DNA from: Pseudaquidulcibacter sp041917055
GTDB taxonomy: Bacteria; Pseudomonadota; Alphaproteobacteria; Caulobacterales; Aquidulcibacteraceae
Direction: 5' to 3'
Length of the DNA: 64,000 nucleotides
NCBI GenBank assembly: GCA_041917055.1
Contig: JAYRYJ010000011.1
Coordinates: 1 to 64,000, forward strand
Position numbers and translations under genes: made by a program. Shown in pieces: positions 33,633-42,330 of this stretch; positions within the stretch are counted from its first letter, which is position 1, and the number at the start of each line of letters is the position of its first letter. The notes beneath the pieces were generated by a model, which was not told the DNA's origin, did not search any database, and saw only the letters and a list, made by a program, of their open reading frames with translations.

Positions 33633-36263
33633 ATGGTTTTATCTTTGACAAATATGGGGGCTTATGCCGCGTCTAGTCTGGGGACTTTGTTCTCGGGCGG
33701 CGGGTCTTCAAGCTCGATTACGCCAATAGATCTTTCCTCCCTTGTTACGCCCTCAAGCAGTATAAGTATCCCCAAAACCATTCCCAAAATGACGCCATGG
33801 GATTCTTCTGCGCCAAAAACCCCGACAGATAAACTCGCGAGCCAAACCCTAAGCGCGAGTTCTTTGTTTTCGGGCGGATTAGGAACCGGTGCTGGAAGTG
33901 CTATCAAAGACAAAAATGATAAAGAATTATTCTTGCTTTATAATGCAGTGAATAAATTAAAATCCCTTGCTGAAACCGCTTCAACGCGTTCAATGAATGA
34001 CACTGAAAAGGCTAAATTCACGGCCCGCTTGGAAAAAGGCATTGAGGAAATCGAGGCGCAAGTTAAAGCCAATCCAATGACCAATGCCATTTTAATGGCT
34101 GGTAAAAAATATGTTTCTCACGTCTCCGCCACTTTGGGTCAAGCAAAACCAAAGACTTTTTATACTAATGCATTGGTAAATGGCGACGCAAATACAGTGC
34201 CCGATCAATTTACAGGCGATTTAGTTTTTGACATCAAGGCTGCAAGCGTCGCAGGCGATAAAACAATAACGATTGATTTGACCCAAATGGGCGGTCAAAG
34301 CCGAACTGTTGCTAATGTTGCAAGTTTCATAAATACCCAATTGGCGGCAGCAGGGATAGAAAGCCGTTTTTCTGCAAATGAAGTAATTAAGCCATCGACA
34401 ATAAAAGGTGTCGAAGGTCAAAAGCAACAAAGATTTGAAATCACGATTGCCGATTTGGAAACCATTAGTTTCATTCCCCCAGCGGGACAAACCGAAACTG
34501 CCTATATGGTATCGGGTGCGGCAACCAAGGACAAAATTTCAACAGGACTTTTAACGCGTATTGATGCCTCTGATACCAATTCAACTGAACAAGTTTTTCA
34601 ATCGGAATTATCGGCTGTTAAAGCGAATGCCAATATTCGTGCATTAAGAACCGATGAAGACGGTAATACCTATGTTTTGTCTGATGTTGGTGGCACTTTT
34701 GCGGGATTAAATAATAAAACCGCATCCGATGTCGCTTTGCAGAAATACGATTCCAATGGTCGATTGGTCTATACCCGCGCTTTGGGCGCTGCAAGCAAGG
34801 GGCAAGGGTTTTCAATCGCCGTCGGCAATGATGGGCAAGTCGCAATCGCGGGCGCCTTGGATGGCAATCTTAATAGCGATACAGTCACAAATTATGGCAA
34901 AGACGGGTTCGTCGCAGTTTTCGATATAGACGGCAAAGACGTTTTTAGCGCGCAAACAAAATCGACAGGCGACGATAGCGCGCAATCAATCGCATTTGAT
35001 AATTCTGGTAATCTATTGGTCTTAGGTCAGGCGCAAAACGGCCTAGCAGGAACGACGGCAATTGGTGGTCAGGATTTATTCATTCAATCCTATTCCGCCG
35101 AAGGTTCACTCAATTTCACAAAATCACTTGGTTCGAGCGGGACAGATAAAGCGGTTTCACTTTCGGTTTTAGGTTGCAGTGCCTTTATTGCCTGGAACAA
35201 TGAAACTTCAGGCTATATCTCGCAAATCAATACTAATACCGGCGATGTATCTGCCGCCGATATTGATGTTGCGAATTTTGGCAAACAGAGAATTGATGCC
35301 TTTGGTATAAATGGCAATGGTGAGGCCATAATTGCGGCCTCTAGCACCACAAGCGGAATGGCCGACAAAGTTTTCGGCATAAGTTTCACAAGCGGGCTTC
35401 AAACCTTTTCCCAAGACTTGGCAGGTCAACCAATTAAAGCCATGAGTGTGAATGGCAATGATATCGCCATAATCACCGAGGGTTCGGTTAATACGAGTGC
35501 GGCAAACCCAGTCGCAGTACAGGCAAAATTAATCGCAATGTCGGCAACCGACGGCAGCACAAAATTCAGCAAAGAGTTTTTAGGTGAAGCCGATAAACCA
35601 TTAAATGTCGCTATAAGCACAAACCAATCAAAGACATTGCAAGCACTTGGCCTGCCAAAAGGCAAATTGGCCTTTGACACTGCAAATGAATTGACGGATT
35701 TGACAGGCCTAAGGGCAGGGGACTATTTTTTCGTTTCCACCAATGGCGGAACGCAAAGAAAAGTGACGATTGCCGAAAATGAAACCATGCAGTCTTTGGG
35801 CGATAAATTGTCTAAATATTTGTCTTCTTCAGCGACGGTATCAACTCTAAGCAAAAATGGCGGGAAATATTTTTCCATAACGCCGAAAAATGGCGCAAAA
35901 ATTGAACTAAGTGCGGGTCTTGGAACTGCAAATGCGCTTAAACAATTGGGTCTTGATGAGGGTGTCGCAATCGCCAATCCGCCCGCTAATTCAACCAAAA
36001 CCGCGCCGACAATAATAGCGCTCGATTTGCCGCAAAATATTGATCTAAGTTCAAAAGAAACCGCGAAATCATTGGCTTCGGCTTTGGATTCCGTTCTCGG
36101 TCGTATTCGTATCGGATATCGCGCCAGTTCAAACGACCCGACAATGGTTGAATTGCGCAAAACCACTTCCCAAAAGAAAACTACGCAAAATTCCGCCGCA
36201 ATTTCTGCCTATAATTCGCAAACAGCGGCAATGCAGGAAGCATTAGCTAGATTGGGCGGATAA
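33633..36263 (+). CDS. Large repeat-containing protein resembling the flagellar regulatory protein FlaEY
   Basis: An 876-aa protein. N-terminus low-complexity Ser/Gly/Pro-rich (residues about 15-95). The middle (about 325-690) has repeated beta-propeller-like blades of SBBP type (GQGFSIAVGNDGQVAIAGAL and DSAQSIAFDNSGNLLVLGQA). The C-terminal ~200 residues (YFFVSTNGGTQRKVTIAENE; IRIGYRASSNDPTMVELRKT) are flagellin-hook-like or helical. No signal peptide. Size and layout recall Caulobacter FlaEY, which affects flagellin expression, in keeping with the five-flagellin locus at 52-59 kb. Assignment tentative; it could be another secreted filament-associated protein. Confidence 0.5.
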   Translation: MVLSLTNMGAYAASSLGTLFSGGGSSSSITPIDLSSLVTPSSSISIPKTIPKMTPWDSSAPKTPTDKLASQTLSASSLFSGGLGTGAGSAIKDKNDKELFLLYNAVNKLKSLAETASTRSMNDTEKAKFTARLEKGIEEIEAQVKANPMTNAILMAGKKYVSHVSATLGQAKPKTFYTNALVNGDANTVPDQFTGDLVFDIKAASVAGDKTITIDLTQMGGQSRTVANVASFINTQLAAAGIESRFSANEVIKPSTIKGVEGQKQQRFEITIADLETISFIPPAGQTETAYMVSGAATKDKISTGLLTRIDASDTNSTEQVFQSELSAVKANANIRALRTDEDGNTYVLSDVGGTFAGLNNKTASDVALQKYDSNGRLVYTRALGAASKGQGFSIAVGNDGQVAIAGALDGNLNSDTVTNYGKDGFVAVFDIDGKDVFSAQTKSTGDDSAQSIAFDNSGNLLVLGQAQNGLAGTTAIGGQDLFIQSYSAEGSLNFTKSLGSSGTDKAVSLSVLGCSAFIAWNNETSGYISQINTNTGDVSAADIDVANFGKQRIDAFGINGNGEAIIAASSTTSGMADKVFGISFTSGLQTFSQDLAGQPIKAMSVNGNDIAIITEGSVNTSAANPVAVQAKLIAMSATDGSTKFSKEFLGEADKPLNVAISTNQSKTLQALGLPKGKLAFDTANELTDLTGLRAGDYFFVSTNGGTQRKVTIAENETMQSLGDKLSKYLSSSATVSTLSKNGGKYFSITPKNGAKIELSAGLGTANALKQLGLDEGVAIANPPANSTKTAPTIIALDLPQNIDLSSKETAKSLASALDSVLGRIRIGYRASSNDPTMVELRKTTSQKKTTQNSAAISAYNSQTAAMQEALARLGG

Positions 36264-36731
36264 TTATCGCCCTTTAATCGGATACCAAAGTTCAATCGCG
36301 GCAATATTGGCAATTGGGCCTACGCCTTTTAAATATTTTTCATATTCCGGTGCATCGTCGTCGCCAATATAGCCTGAACGTGGCAACCAATCATTCCAAA
36401 TATATTGCCAACCATCGGAAATCGAATAATTTTTCATATCCAAAGTGAAAACTGCATAACGATTGATTTCAACAATCAGCCTGTCAAAATCCGCGGGCAA
36501 ATCGTCGAAATTACGCACTTGAACCGCAGTCATATATTCAAAAGTCTGTAATTGCGGATAATTGGCGCACATAATGCCGTAATTTTCGCGTCCTAATTGG
36601 TTTTTGAGGGGCATGAAATCAACGAATTCGCCCCATTGGGTTTCGATTGTTTGCGCCGCCTCACCATAATTATGTTGGCGGCGAATACCCGCCATCAACA
36701 TATTCTGGGAATCTTCAAAACGGGGTTTCAT
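36264..36731 (-). CDS. GyrI-like/AraC effector-binding domain protein
   Basis: A 155-aa stand-alone effector-binding domain (SOUL/GyrI-like superfamily). Visible features are the ligand-pocket strands YGIMCANYPQLQTFEYMTAVQV and the ending WNDWLPRSGYIGDDDAPEYEKYL with Trp and Glu typical of small-molecule-binding GyrI-like proteins. It has no DNA-binding domain. Its upstream region is occupied by a 255-bp inverted-repeat element. Convergent with the FlaEY-like gene, stops adjacent. Confidence 0.8.
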   Translation of the reverse strand: MKPRFEDSQNMLMAGIRRQHNYGEAAQTIETQWGEFVDFMPLKNQLGRENYGIMCANYPQLQTFEYMTAVQVRNFDDLPADFDRLIVEINRYAVFTLDMKNYSISDGWQYIWNDWLPRSGYIGDDDAPEYEKYLKGVGPIANIAAIELWYPIKGR

Positions 36732-36737
36732 ATGGGG

Positions 36738-36992
36738 CAGACCTCATCAATTAACGGTTTGAGATGCGAGTGATTTTGGGCAAGTAGAAGGAAGAAGGCC
36801 GCAGGGGTATCATAATACCTCAAGGACTTCTGACGCACTAATTGCGCAAAAGCGCCGCACCCTTTAGGGCGATGTTTTGGCGTCGTAGAAACGCCAAAAA
36901 CGACAGGAAAAGCGAAATTATTGAAAAACTTGCAATTTGCAAGGTTAAAAAACGCCAAATTTTCGTCTCGAAGCGTTAATTGATGAGGTCTG
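36738..36992. mobile_element. MITE-like element with 19-bp terminal inverted repeats
   Basis: Perfect terminal repeats: CAGACCTCATCAATTAACG (36738-36756) and its reverse complement (36974-36992). The interior carries short hairpins, such as TTTGGCGT...ACGCCAAA near 36870-36900, and no plausible gene. The element fills nearly all of the dapD to GyrI-like gap and no target duplication is obvious. A non-autonomous transposon is the simplest reading, but a large cruciform regulatory element is possible. Confidence 0.65.
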
Positions 36993-36995
36993 ACC

Positions 36996-37844
36996 CTAAT
37001 CACGCAATAATTCATTGATGCCGGTTTTGGCGCGCGTATTGGCATCGACGGTTTTAACAATGACGGCGCAGGCCAAAGATGGGCCGCCTTTTGGGTCGGG
37101 TAATGCGCCCGGAACCACCACCGAATAAGGTGGAATGCGACCGCGTGTGATTTCACCGGTCGCACGATTGACGATTTTTGTTGATTGGGTGATGAAAACA
37201 CCCATTGCCAAAACGCTGCCTTCACCGACAATCACGCCCTCAACCACTTCGGAACGCGCGCCGATAAAGCAATTATCTTCAATAATTGTCGGATTTGCCT
37301 GTAATGGCTCTAAAACCCCGCCAATGCCGGTGCCGGCTGAAATATGGCAGTGTTTACCAACTTGGGCGCATGACCCGACAGAGGCCCAAGTATCGACCAT
37401 TGTGCCATCATCGACATAGGCGCCAATATTCACAAAACTTGGCATCATAACCACGTCTTTGCCAATATATGCGCCCTTACGCGCAATTGAACCGGGAACC
37501 ATACGGATTTTAGCGGCGCGGAAATCTTCTTCGGTCCAATTTGCAGTTTTTAATGGAACTTTGTCAAAATTGCGCCCCGCATTTTGCGTTTGGGTCAAAT
37601 CACCACGCGCATCAATCAGCATATTGTCATTAAGGCGGAAAGATAGGACAACCGCCTTTTTAAGCCATTGATGAACCACCCAATCGCCGCTTTCTTTAGA
37701 GGCAACGCGAAATGTCCCGCAATCAAGGCCATTAAGTGCGGTTTCAATCGCGTCACGAATTTCGCCTTTGGTATGCAAACCAAGTTCGCTTCGATTATCC
37801 CATGCATTGTTTATGATGTTTTCTAATTGGCTATGGTTTGACAT
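36996..37844 (-). CDS. dapD: Tetrahydrodipicolinate N-succinyltransferase
   Basis: A 282-aa left-handed beta-helix acyltransferase, succinylating tetrahydrodipicolinate in the DAP/lysine pathway; it precedes DapE function. Hexapeptide repeats include GAYIGKDVVMMPSFVNIGAY, DTWASVGSCAQVGKHCHISA and FIGARSEVVEGVIVGEGSVL. Its last codons touch the inverted-repeat element: the TAG stop begins 4 nt beyond the element's right terminal repeat. Confidence 0.96.
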   Translation of the reverse strand: MSNHSQLENIINNAWDNRSELGLHTKGEIRDAIETALNGLDCGTFRVASKESGDWVVHQWLKKAVVLSFRLNDNMLIDARGDLTQTQNAGRNFDKVPLKTANWTEEDFRAAKIRMVPGSIARKGAYIGKDVVMMPSFVNIGAYVDDGTMVDTWASVGSCAQVGKHCHISAGTGIGGVLEPLQANPTIIEDNCFIGARSEVVEGVIVGEGSVLAMGVFITQSTKIVNRATGEITRGRIPPYSVVVPGALPDPKGGPSLACAVIVKTVDANTRAKTGINELLRD

Positions 37845-37857
37845 TTTAACCCCTAAG

Positions 37858-38568
37858 TCATGCGCTTTTTAATACTGTTTCAATGAATGCTGTCAAATCA
37901 TTTGTATCAAAATCTATGTGTTCGTGTTCGGCGTCTTTTTCCCCTGCTGGCTTATGACCTTCTGGTTCATCGTGCCAATCCTTATCGCTCCAGACCAAAA
38001 CAGTGGTGAAGCCCAATTGTTTGGCAGTGATTAAATTTTTTGACAAATCCTCAACCATCACGGAATTTTCGGCAATTAAATCATGCGCTTTCATCAAAGC
38101 ATCAAAGGCTTCTGAATGCGGCTTTGGCTTAAAACCTGTTCCCGCAATATCAATTATATCCTCAAAAACGCCTTCTAGCCCCATTGCCGCGATGGCATTT
38201 TCGGCATGTTTTAAAGAGCCATTGGTAAAAACGATTTTGCGCGCATTAAGATTTTCAATCGCGTTTCTCAATGGCAGGTTCGGGCAAATTACCGAATAAT
38301 CAATATCATGCACATGATGTAAATAATCATGTGGATCGACATCATGATGTATCATCAATCCATTCAAAGTCGTGCCATATTCAACGTAATATTTCTTTTG
38401 GATTTCGCGCGCTTTATCTTTAGGAAGGCCAAGGAAATTTGCGACATATTCATTCATTTTCACCTGAATTTGCGGGAATAAATCGCATTCAGCAGGGTAT
38501 AAAGTATTATCAAGGTCAAAGACCCAGTTTTCCGCGTCGCGCAAATTTTTGATAGTTTTCAATCTCAA
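37858..38568 (-). CDS. HAD-superfamily pyrimidine 5'-nucleotidase-like protein
   Basis: A 236-aa HAD phosphatase. Motif I WVFDLDNTLYPAECDLF (nucleophile Asp near residue 18), motif II IVFTNGS, motif III Lys in GTGFKPKPHSEAF and motif IV MVEDLSKNL. The pattern DNTLYP with the helical cap (NGLMIHHDVDPHDYLHHVHD) is typical of the SDT1/pyrimidine 5'-nucleotidase group found next to dapD or argB in Alphaproteobacteria. Overlaps argB by 4 nt, with dapD 13 nt downstream, so argB, this gene and dapD form an operon. Confidence 0.9.
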   Translation of the reverse strand: MRLKTIKNLRDAENWVFDLDNTLYPAECDLFPQIQVKMNEYVANFLGLPKDKAREIQKKYYVEYGTTLNGLMIHHDVDPHDYLHHVHDIDYSVICPNLPLRNAIENLNARKIVFTNGSLKHAENAIAAMGLEGVFEDIIDIAGTGFKPKPHSEAFDALMKAHDLIAENSVMVEDLSKNLITAKQLGFTTVLVWSDKDWHDEPEGHKPAGEKDAEHEHIDFDTNDLTAFIETVLKSA

Positions 38569-39479
38569 TCCTTGCGTATCAAAGTGCCAATACCGGCTGA
38601 GGTGAAAAGTTCCATCACAATTGCATGGCTTTCGCGCCCATCAAGAATGACAACTGCTTCAACGCCTGCCTCAATCGCGGTAATTGCGGTTTCTAATTTG
38701 GGTATCATGCCGCCATTGGCGACGCCTGATGCAATTAATTCCTTGGCGCGCGTGACATTCATTTCATGGATTAATTCTTTGTTTTCGTCCAAAACCCCCG
38801 CAATATCGCTTAAAAGCAGGAAGCGTTTAGCTTTTACGGCGCCTGCCAGTGCGCCCGCTGCAGTATCGGCATTAATATTGAAAGTCTCACCGTCTTTGGA
38901 AACACCGATAGGCGCGATTACCGGAACATAATCATGGTCTGCCTTCATTAAAGACAAAACCAATTGCGCATCAACTTCTGTTGGTTCGCCCACGAATCCT
39001 AAATCCACAACTTGTTCAATTTTTGAATCCGGATCTTTTTTAGTGCGTGTCGCTTTTTCGACCGTAAAAAGACGCGCATCTTTGCCCGACAAGCCAACAC
39101 CGCGAACATCAGCCTCGCGACCTGCATCAGTAATTAAATGCGCCAATTGTTTATTGACCGCACCCGAAAGAACCATTTCGGCAATTTCCATTGTCGCGTC
39201 ATCTGTAACCCGCAAACCGTCAATAAAACGGCTTTCAACGCCCGCGCGTTTTAACATTGCCGAAATCTGCGGGCCGCCGCCATGAACCACAATCGGGTTT
39301 ATTCCAACTAATTTAAGTAGCACGATATCGGCGGCAAATTTCTTCGCGCTTTCTTCGTCACCCATGGCGTGACCACCATATTTGACCACAATTGTTTCGC
39401 GATCATAAATCTGGATAAAGGGCAAAGCCTCGGCAAGGGTTTTTGCGGTTTCAAACGGATTGGATTTAACTTCACTCAT
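38565..39479 (-). CDS. argB: Acetylglutamate kinase
   Basis: A 304-aa amino-acid kinase of arginine biosynthesis. ATP/phosphate motifs VVKYGGHAMGDEE (near residue 33) and NPIVVHGGGPQISAML, and a C-terminal nucleotide region GGMIPKLETAITAI. Start at MSEVKSNPFETAK (39479). The frame stays open much further upstream, but that extension is antisense to the OmpA-like gene and has an alien His/Gln/Leu-rich composition, so it is rejected. Confidence 0.96.
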   Translation of the reverse strand: MSEVKSNPFETAKTLAEALPFIQIYDRETIVVKYGGHAMGDEESAKKFAADIVLLKLVGINPIVVHGGGPQISAMLKRAGVESRFIDGLRVTDDATMEIAEMVLSGAVNKQLAHLITDAGREADVRGVGLSGKDARLFTVEKATRTKKDPDSKIEQVVDLGFVGEPTEVDAQLVLSLMKADHDYVPVIAPIGVSKDGETFNINADTAAGALAGAVKAKRFLLLSDIAGVLDENKELIHEMNVTRAKELIASGVANGGMIPKLETAITAIEAGVEAVVILDGRESHAIVMELFTSAGIGTLIRKD

Positions 39480-39676
39480 AATGCCGCCGCGATAGCGTAA
39501 AAAGCAAAAATTTGAAACTAAAAATGCTTTACCCACGGGAAAATATGTGCAGTAACTGAAAACTAAAGAAAAAACCTGTAGCAAATATTGTAAAGCACAA
39601 TGTCTGTCATTAAAGGTGCAAAAAAGAATCGCAATAAGCGAAAAATTGGGGCGTATAAGTATAATTGGAGAATAAA

Positions 39677-41260
39677 ATGGCTGGTGAAGAAGAAGCAAAG
39701 AAAATTGTGAAGAAGGCAACCAAAAAAGTTGCTGAAGTAACTGAAACCGGTGCTGATGCCGCAAAAGGCGCACTCGATGCAGTTGGCGGTCTTGTTGGTG
39801 GCATTGGCAAAAAAGCCAAAGCAGCCGCAAGCAAAGCAAAAGATGTTGCCGCCGATGTGGCTGGCGATGCCGCAACGGTTGCCAAGGGCGCGGCGGGTAA
39901 AGCGAAAAAAGCCGCCGCTGCTGCTGCTGAAAAAGTCGGTGATGTAGCTGAAGGCGCATTAGATGCTGCCAAAGGCGCGGTTGATAAAGTTGGCGATGTT
40001 GTTGGTGATGTTGCCGAAGATGCATTGGGCGCAGCTAAAGGCGTTGCCGATAAAGTGACCGATGTTGCAGGCGATGCGGTCGATGCAGTTGGCGATTTAG
40101 GCAAAAAAGGTCTTGGCGCCGCTATGGGCGTTTTGGGCGGTGCCGCAGCTATGGCTGGTGGTCTTGGTAAGAGCGTTAAAGAAGCAGCTGAAAAAGCGGT
40201 CGATGCTGTGGGTGATGTTGCCGAAGGTGCAATGGATGCTGCTAAAGGTGCGGTTGATAAAGTTGGTGATGTTGTTGGCGATGTTGCCGAAGACGCATTG
40301 GGTGCTGCTAAGGGTGTTGCCGATAAAGTGACAGATGTTGCGGGTGACGCTGTTGGCGCAGTTGGCGATTTGGGCAAAAAAGGCGTTGGTGCCGCGGTTG
40401 GTGCGGGTGCCGCTTTACTTGGCGGTGCTGCGGCTGTTGCAGGTGGCCTTGGCGATACTGCCAAAGATGCTGTTGGCGCGGTAACCGGCGAAAATAAAGA
40501 CAGTGGTCTTTTGGTTCCGTCATTAATCGGTATCGCGGCAATTATCGGCCTTGCATGGTTTGGCTATTCGAAAATGGGTGCAAAAGCCCCTGATACTGCA
40601 CCTGTTGCTGAGGCAAGTGTCGGTGCACCATCGTGGTTCGCAGGTATTGGTGACGGCCTAAAAGCCACTTTCCCTTGGCTAAGCCTTGGTTTCAAAGGTG
40701 GCGCTGTGGTTGCAACCGGTGAAGCCGCCGATAAAAACGCAAAAGACGCTGCTTTGGCTGAAATTTCACAAGCGGTTGAAGCATCAGAAGGCAAAGGCGC
40801 GAGTGTTATTGATAATATCACTGTAAAAGGCTCGACCGAAACACCGCTTGGTGCGGCTTTGGCGGCTTTGGGCGATAATCCTGATGTCGCAGCATGTGGT
40901 AAAGCCTTCACCGACACTATGGCGGGTCGCACTATCAATTTTGCAAGCGGCAAAGCAACGATTTCGGCGGATTCCTCTGCGCTTCTTGGCGCTTTGACCG
41001 GAATTGCCACTGCGTGTAAAGCGCACAATATCGAAATCGGCGGTCACACTGACGCGCAAGGTGAGGAAGCGGCAAACCAAACCCTTTCCCAAGCGCGCGC
41101 TGATGCGGTTAAAGCGTTTTGGGTTGAAAAAGGTGTTCCTGCTGTGGGCCTAAGCGCGGTTGGTTATGGTGAAACCAAATTGCTTGATACTGCGGAAGGC
41201 GCGGCGGCAGACGCCAAAAATCGCCGCACCGAATTTACGGTTAAAGAAGCCGCTAAATAA
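39677..41260 (+). CDS. OmpA-domain protein with N-terminal LEA-like amphipathic repeats
   Basis: A 527-aa protein (start 39677, with TTGGAG 9 nt upstream; a TATAAT lies at 39659-39664). Residues 1-270 are Ala/Lys/Asp/Gly-rich amphipathic segments (AAKGVADKVTDVAGDAV, DKVGDVVGDVAEDALGAAKG) in two near-identical 91-residue units, resembling LEA-type or apolipophorin-like helices. A membrane helix follows at about 278-300 (LVPSLIGIAAIIGLAWF), then a BON-like region (AALAEISQAVEASEGKG) and a C-terminal OmpA peptidoglycan-binding domain (INFASGKATISADSSALL, GGHTDAQGEEAANQTLSQAR, NRRTEF). No cleavable signal peptide. Probably an envelope-spanning scaffold, but topology and function are undescribed to me. 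Confidence 0.85.
   Translation: MAGEEEAKKIVKKATKKVAEVTETGADAAKGALDAVGGLVGGIGKKAKAAASKAKDVAADVAGDAATVAKGAAGKAKKAAAAAAEKVGDVAEGALDAAKGAVDKVGDVVGDVAEDALGAAKGVADKVTDVAGDAVDAVGDLGKKGLGAAMGVLGGAAAMAGGLGKSVKEAAEKAVDAVGDVAEGAMDAAKGAVDKVGDVVGDVAEDALGAAKGVADKVTDVAGDAVGAVGDLGKKGVGAAVGAGAALLGGAAAVAGGLGDTAKDAVGAVTGENKDSGLLVPSLIGIAAIIGLAWFGYSKMGAKAPDTAPVAEASVGAPSWFAGIGDGLKATFPWLSLGFKGGAVVATGEAADKNAKDAALAEISQAVEASEGKGASVIDNITVKGSTETPLGAALAALGDNPDVAACGKAFTDTMAGRTINFASGKATISADSSALLGALTGIATACKAHNIEIGGHTDAQGEEAANQTLSQARADAVKAFWVEKGVPAVGLSAVGYGETKLLDTAEGAAADAKNRRTEFTVKEAAK
39938..40483 (+). repeat. Two tandem 273-bp coding repeats inside the OmpA-domain gene
   Basis: Units of about 273 bp (39938-40210 and 40211-40483) encode near-identical stretches; the first ~65 codons of each unit (VAEGA.DAAKGAVDKVGDVV onward) differ at only a few positions. 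Nucleotide differences are mostly at third positions, so the duplication is maintained at protein level or not very recent. Confidence 0.85.
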
Positions 41261-41281
41261 GGCTTTTCAAATACAAAAATT

Positions 41282-41312
41282 AAGGGGTCGCAATAGCGGC
41301 CCCTTTTTTTTA
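41282..41312 (+). terminator. Intrinsic terminator of the OmpA-domain gene
   Basis: Stem AAGGGGTCGC / GCGGCCCCTT (one G-T pair) with AATA loop followed by a run of eight T. Lies 22 nt after the stop codon. Confidence 0.9.
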
Positions 41313-41425
41313 ATAGGCCGTCAATTAAAGTGCGTATGGCCAAGAGGGTTCGCCGCACTGTTTGTAGAGTTTCAATAAATTGTTGTTGGTTGTTGAAATT
41401 AAGTGCTATGGTTTGGGAGGCCTTT

Positions 41426-41509
41426 ATGGCAAACCTGCCCATAAAAGACCTTCCCCAACAATTGCACTTCATCACTAAAAACAACAACTTATTGCGACTT
41501 CACAATTAG
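41426..41509 (+). pseudogene. Remnant or micro-ORF resembling an RHH antitoxin N-terminus
   Basis: A 27-codon frame with a strong ribosome site (GGGAGG, 7 nt before ATG) reads MANLPIKDLPQQLHFITKNN then LLRLHN. The first 14 residues closely resemble the start of FitA/VapB-type ribbon-helix-helix antitoxins (MANL-x-IK-x-LP-x-x-L), then the similarity is lost. Either a decayed antitoxin or a small peptide. The rest of the 41313-41522 gap holds nothing else I recognise. Confidence 0.4.
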
Positions 41510-41522
41510 TGCTTTCGTCGCT

Positions 41523-41915
41523 CTATCGTGCCTTAACGACTTTCACGTCAAAAGTTTTCGGTTTTGCGCCATTGTCAAATGGGGCGTTTGCGGTATCGGT
41601 CCAATAAATCAAATTGCCATTATGGCGCACTGTCACAAAAACCCCGGTCATATAAGGCATAGTGATTTGGGCGTCCCAATAATGAATTTTGTATTTGAAT
41701 GGGAAAGTCAATGGCCCCGTCAAAACCTGTTCGCTAAGAATTTTTGCAGGCGCATCGGCAATTGCATTATCCATTAATTGCACCGTCACAATTGCACCGG
41801 ACGGTATTGCGGCGCAATTCTCACACACGATATTTCCCGAAAGATTACCGCCAGAAGGGGAGGTAACACACGCGGCTAAAGCTAAAAATGGAATCAATAA
41901 AACTGTTCTTTTCAT
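41523..41915 (-). CDS. YbaY-type lipoprotein
   Basis: A 130-aa lipoprotein. Signal peptide with lipobox LAAC (MKRTVLLIPFLALAAC). The mature part is a beta-sandwich pattern (GAIVTVQLMDNAIADAPAKI, then LTFPFKYKIHYWDAQI and VRHNGNLIYWTDT) like the YbaY/type III secretion-chaperone-like lipoprotein family. Outer-membrane or periplasmic anchoring is expected. Function unknown. Confidence 0.8.
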   Translation of the reverse strand: MKRTVLLIPFLALAACVTSPSGGNLSGNIVCENCAAIPSGAIVTVQLMDNAIADAPAKILSEQVLTGPLTFPFKYKIHYWDAQITMPYMTGVFVTVRHNGNLIYWTDTANAPFDNGAKPKTFDVKVVKAR

Positions 41916-41959
41916 GTTTTTATGATAAACATTATATTATGAACTGAAAATGAGTTTTT

Positions 41960-42286
41960 ATGGCAACAGAAAAAGAATATGTGAATAGCGTCTTATTTCG
42001 CCTTGGGATTGATGGCTTTAGTGCCAGGCCTATGTTTTCGGAATATTGCCTTTATTATGACGGAAAGACTGTGGGCTTCATTTGTGATAATCGGCTTTTG
42101 ATAAAACCAACAAAGGAAAGCGCGCATTTGGTGGAAATTTGCGAGGCGCAAAGCGCGTATCCAGGGTCAAAACTATATTATTTTGTGTCTGATGAGCAAT
42201 TGAAAGAACCGAGCGGTTTTATCGAAACCATGCAACAAATCGCTGCCAATGCGCCCGTAAAAAAGCCGCGAAATAAAAAGTCATAA
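41960..42286 (+). CDS. TfoX N-terminal domain protein
   Basis: A 108-aa stand-alone TfoX/Sxy N-terminal domain. Characteristic run MFSEYCLYYDGKTVGFICDN followed by LLIKPT and YPGSKLYYFVSDEQL. TfoX in gamma-proteobacteria activates competence genes, but short solitary versions like this have no assigned role. Basic tail KKPRNKKS. Confidence 0.88.
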   Translation: MATEKEYVNSVLFRLGIDGFSARPMFSEYCLYYDGKTVGFICDNRLLIKPTKESAHLVEICEAQSAYPGSKLYYFVSDEQLKEPSGFIETMQQIAANAPVKKPRNKKS

Positions 42287-42330
42287 TTTTGCCCGAATAT
42301 TCTAATTAATGAACCGTCATTGGGGTTAAA

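Noticed and set aside
36728..37231. Frame of 167 codons overlapping the dapD 3' end and the inverted-repeat element
   Set aside because: Mostly antiparallel-frame shadow of dapD running into a non-coding repeat; no recognisable protein.
39610..40464. Long antisense frames opposite the OmpA-domain repeat gene (284 codons, and an extension of argB to 40025)
   Set aside because: Composition (Ala/Pro/Ser- or His/Gln/Leu-rich) mirrors the repetitive sense gene; no ribosome sites; argB has a proper start at 39479.
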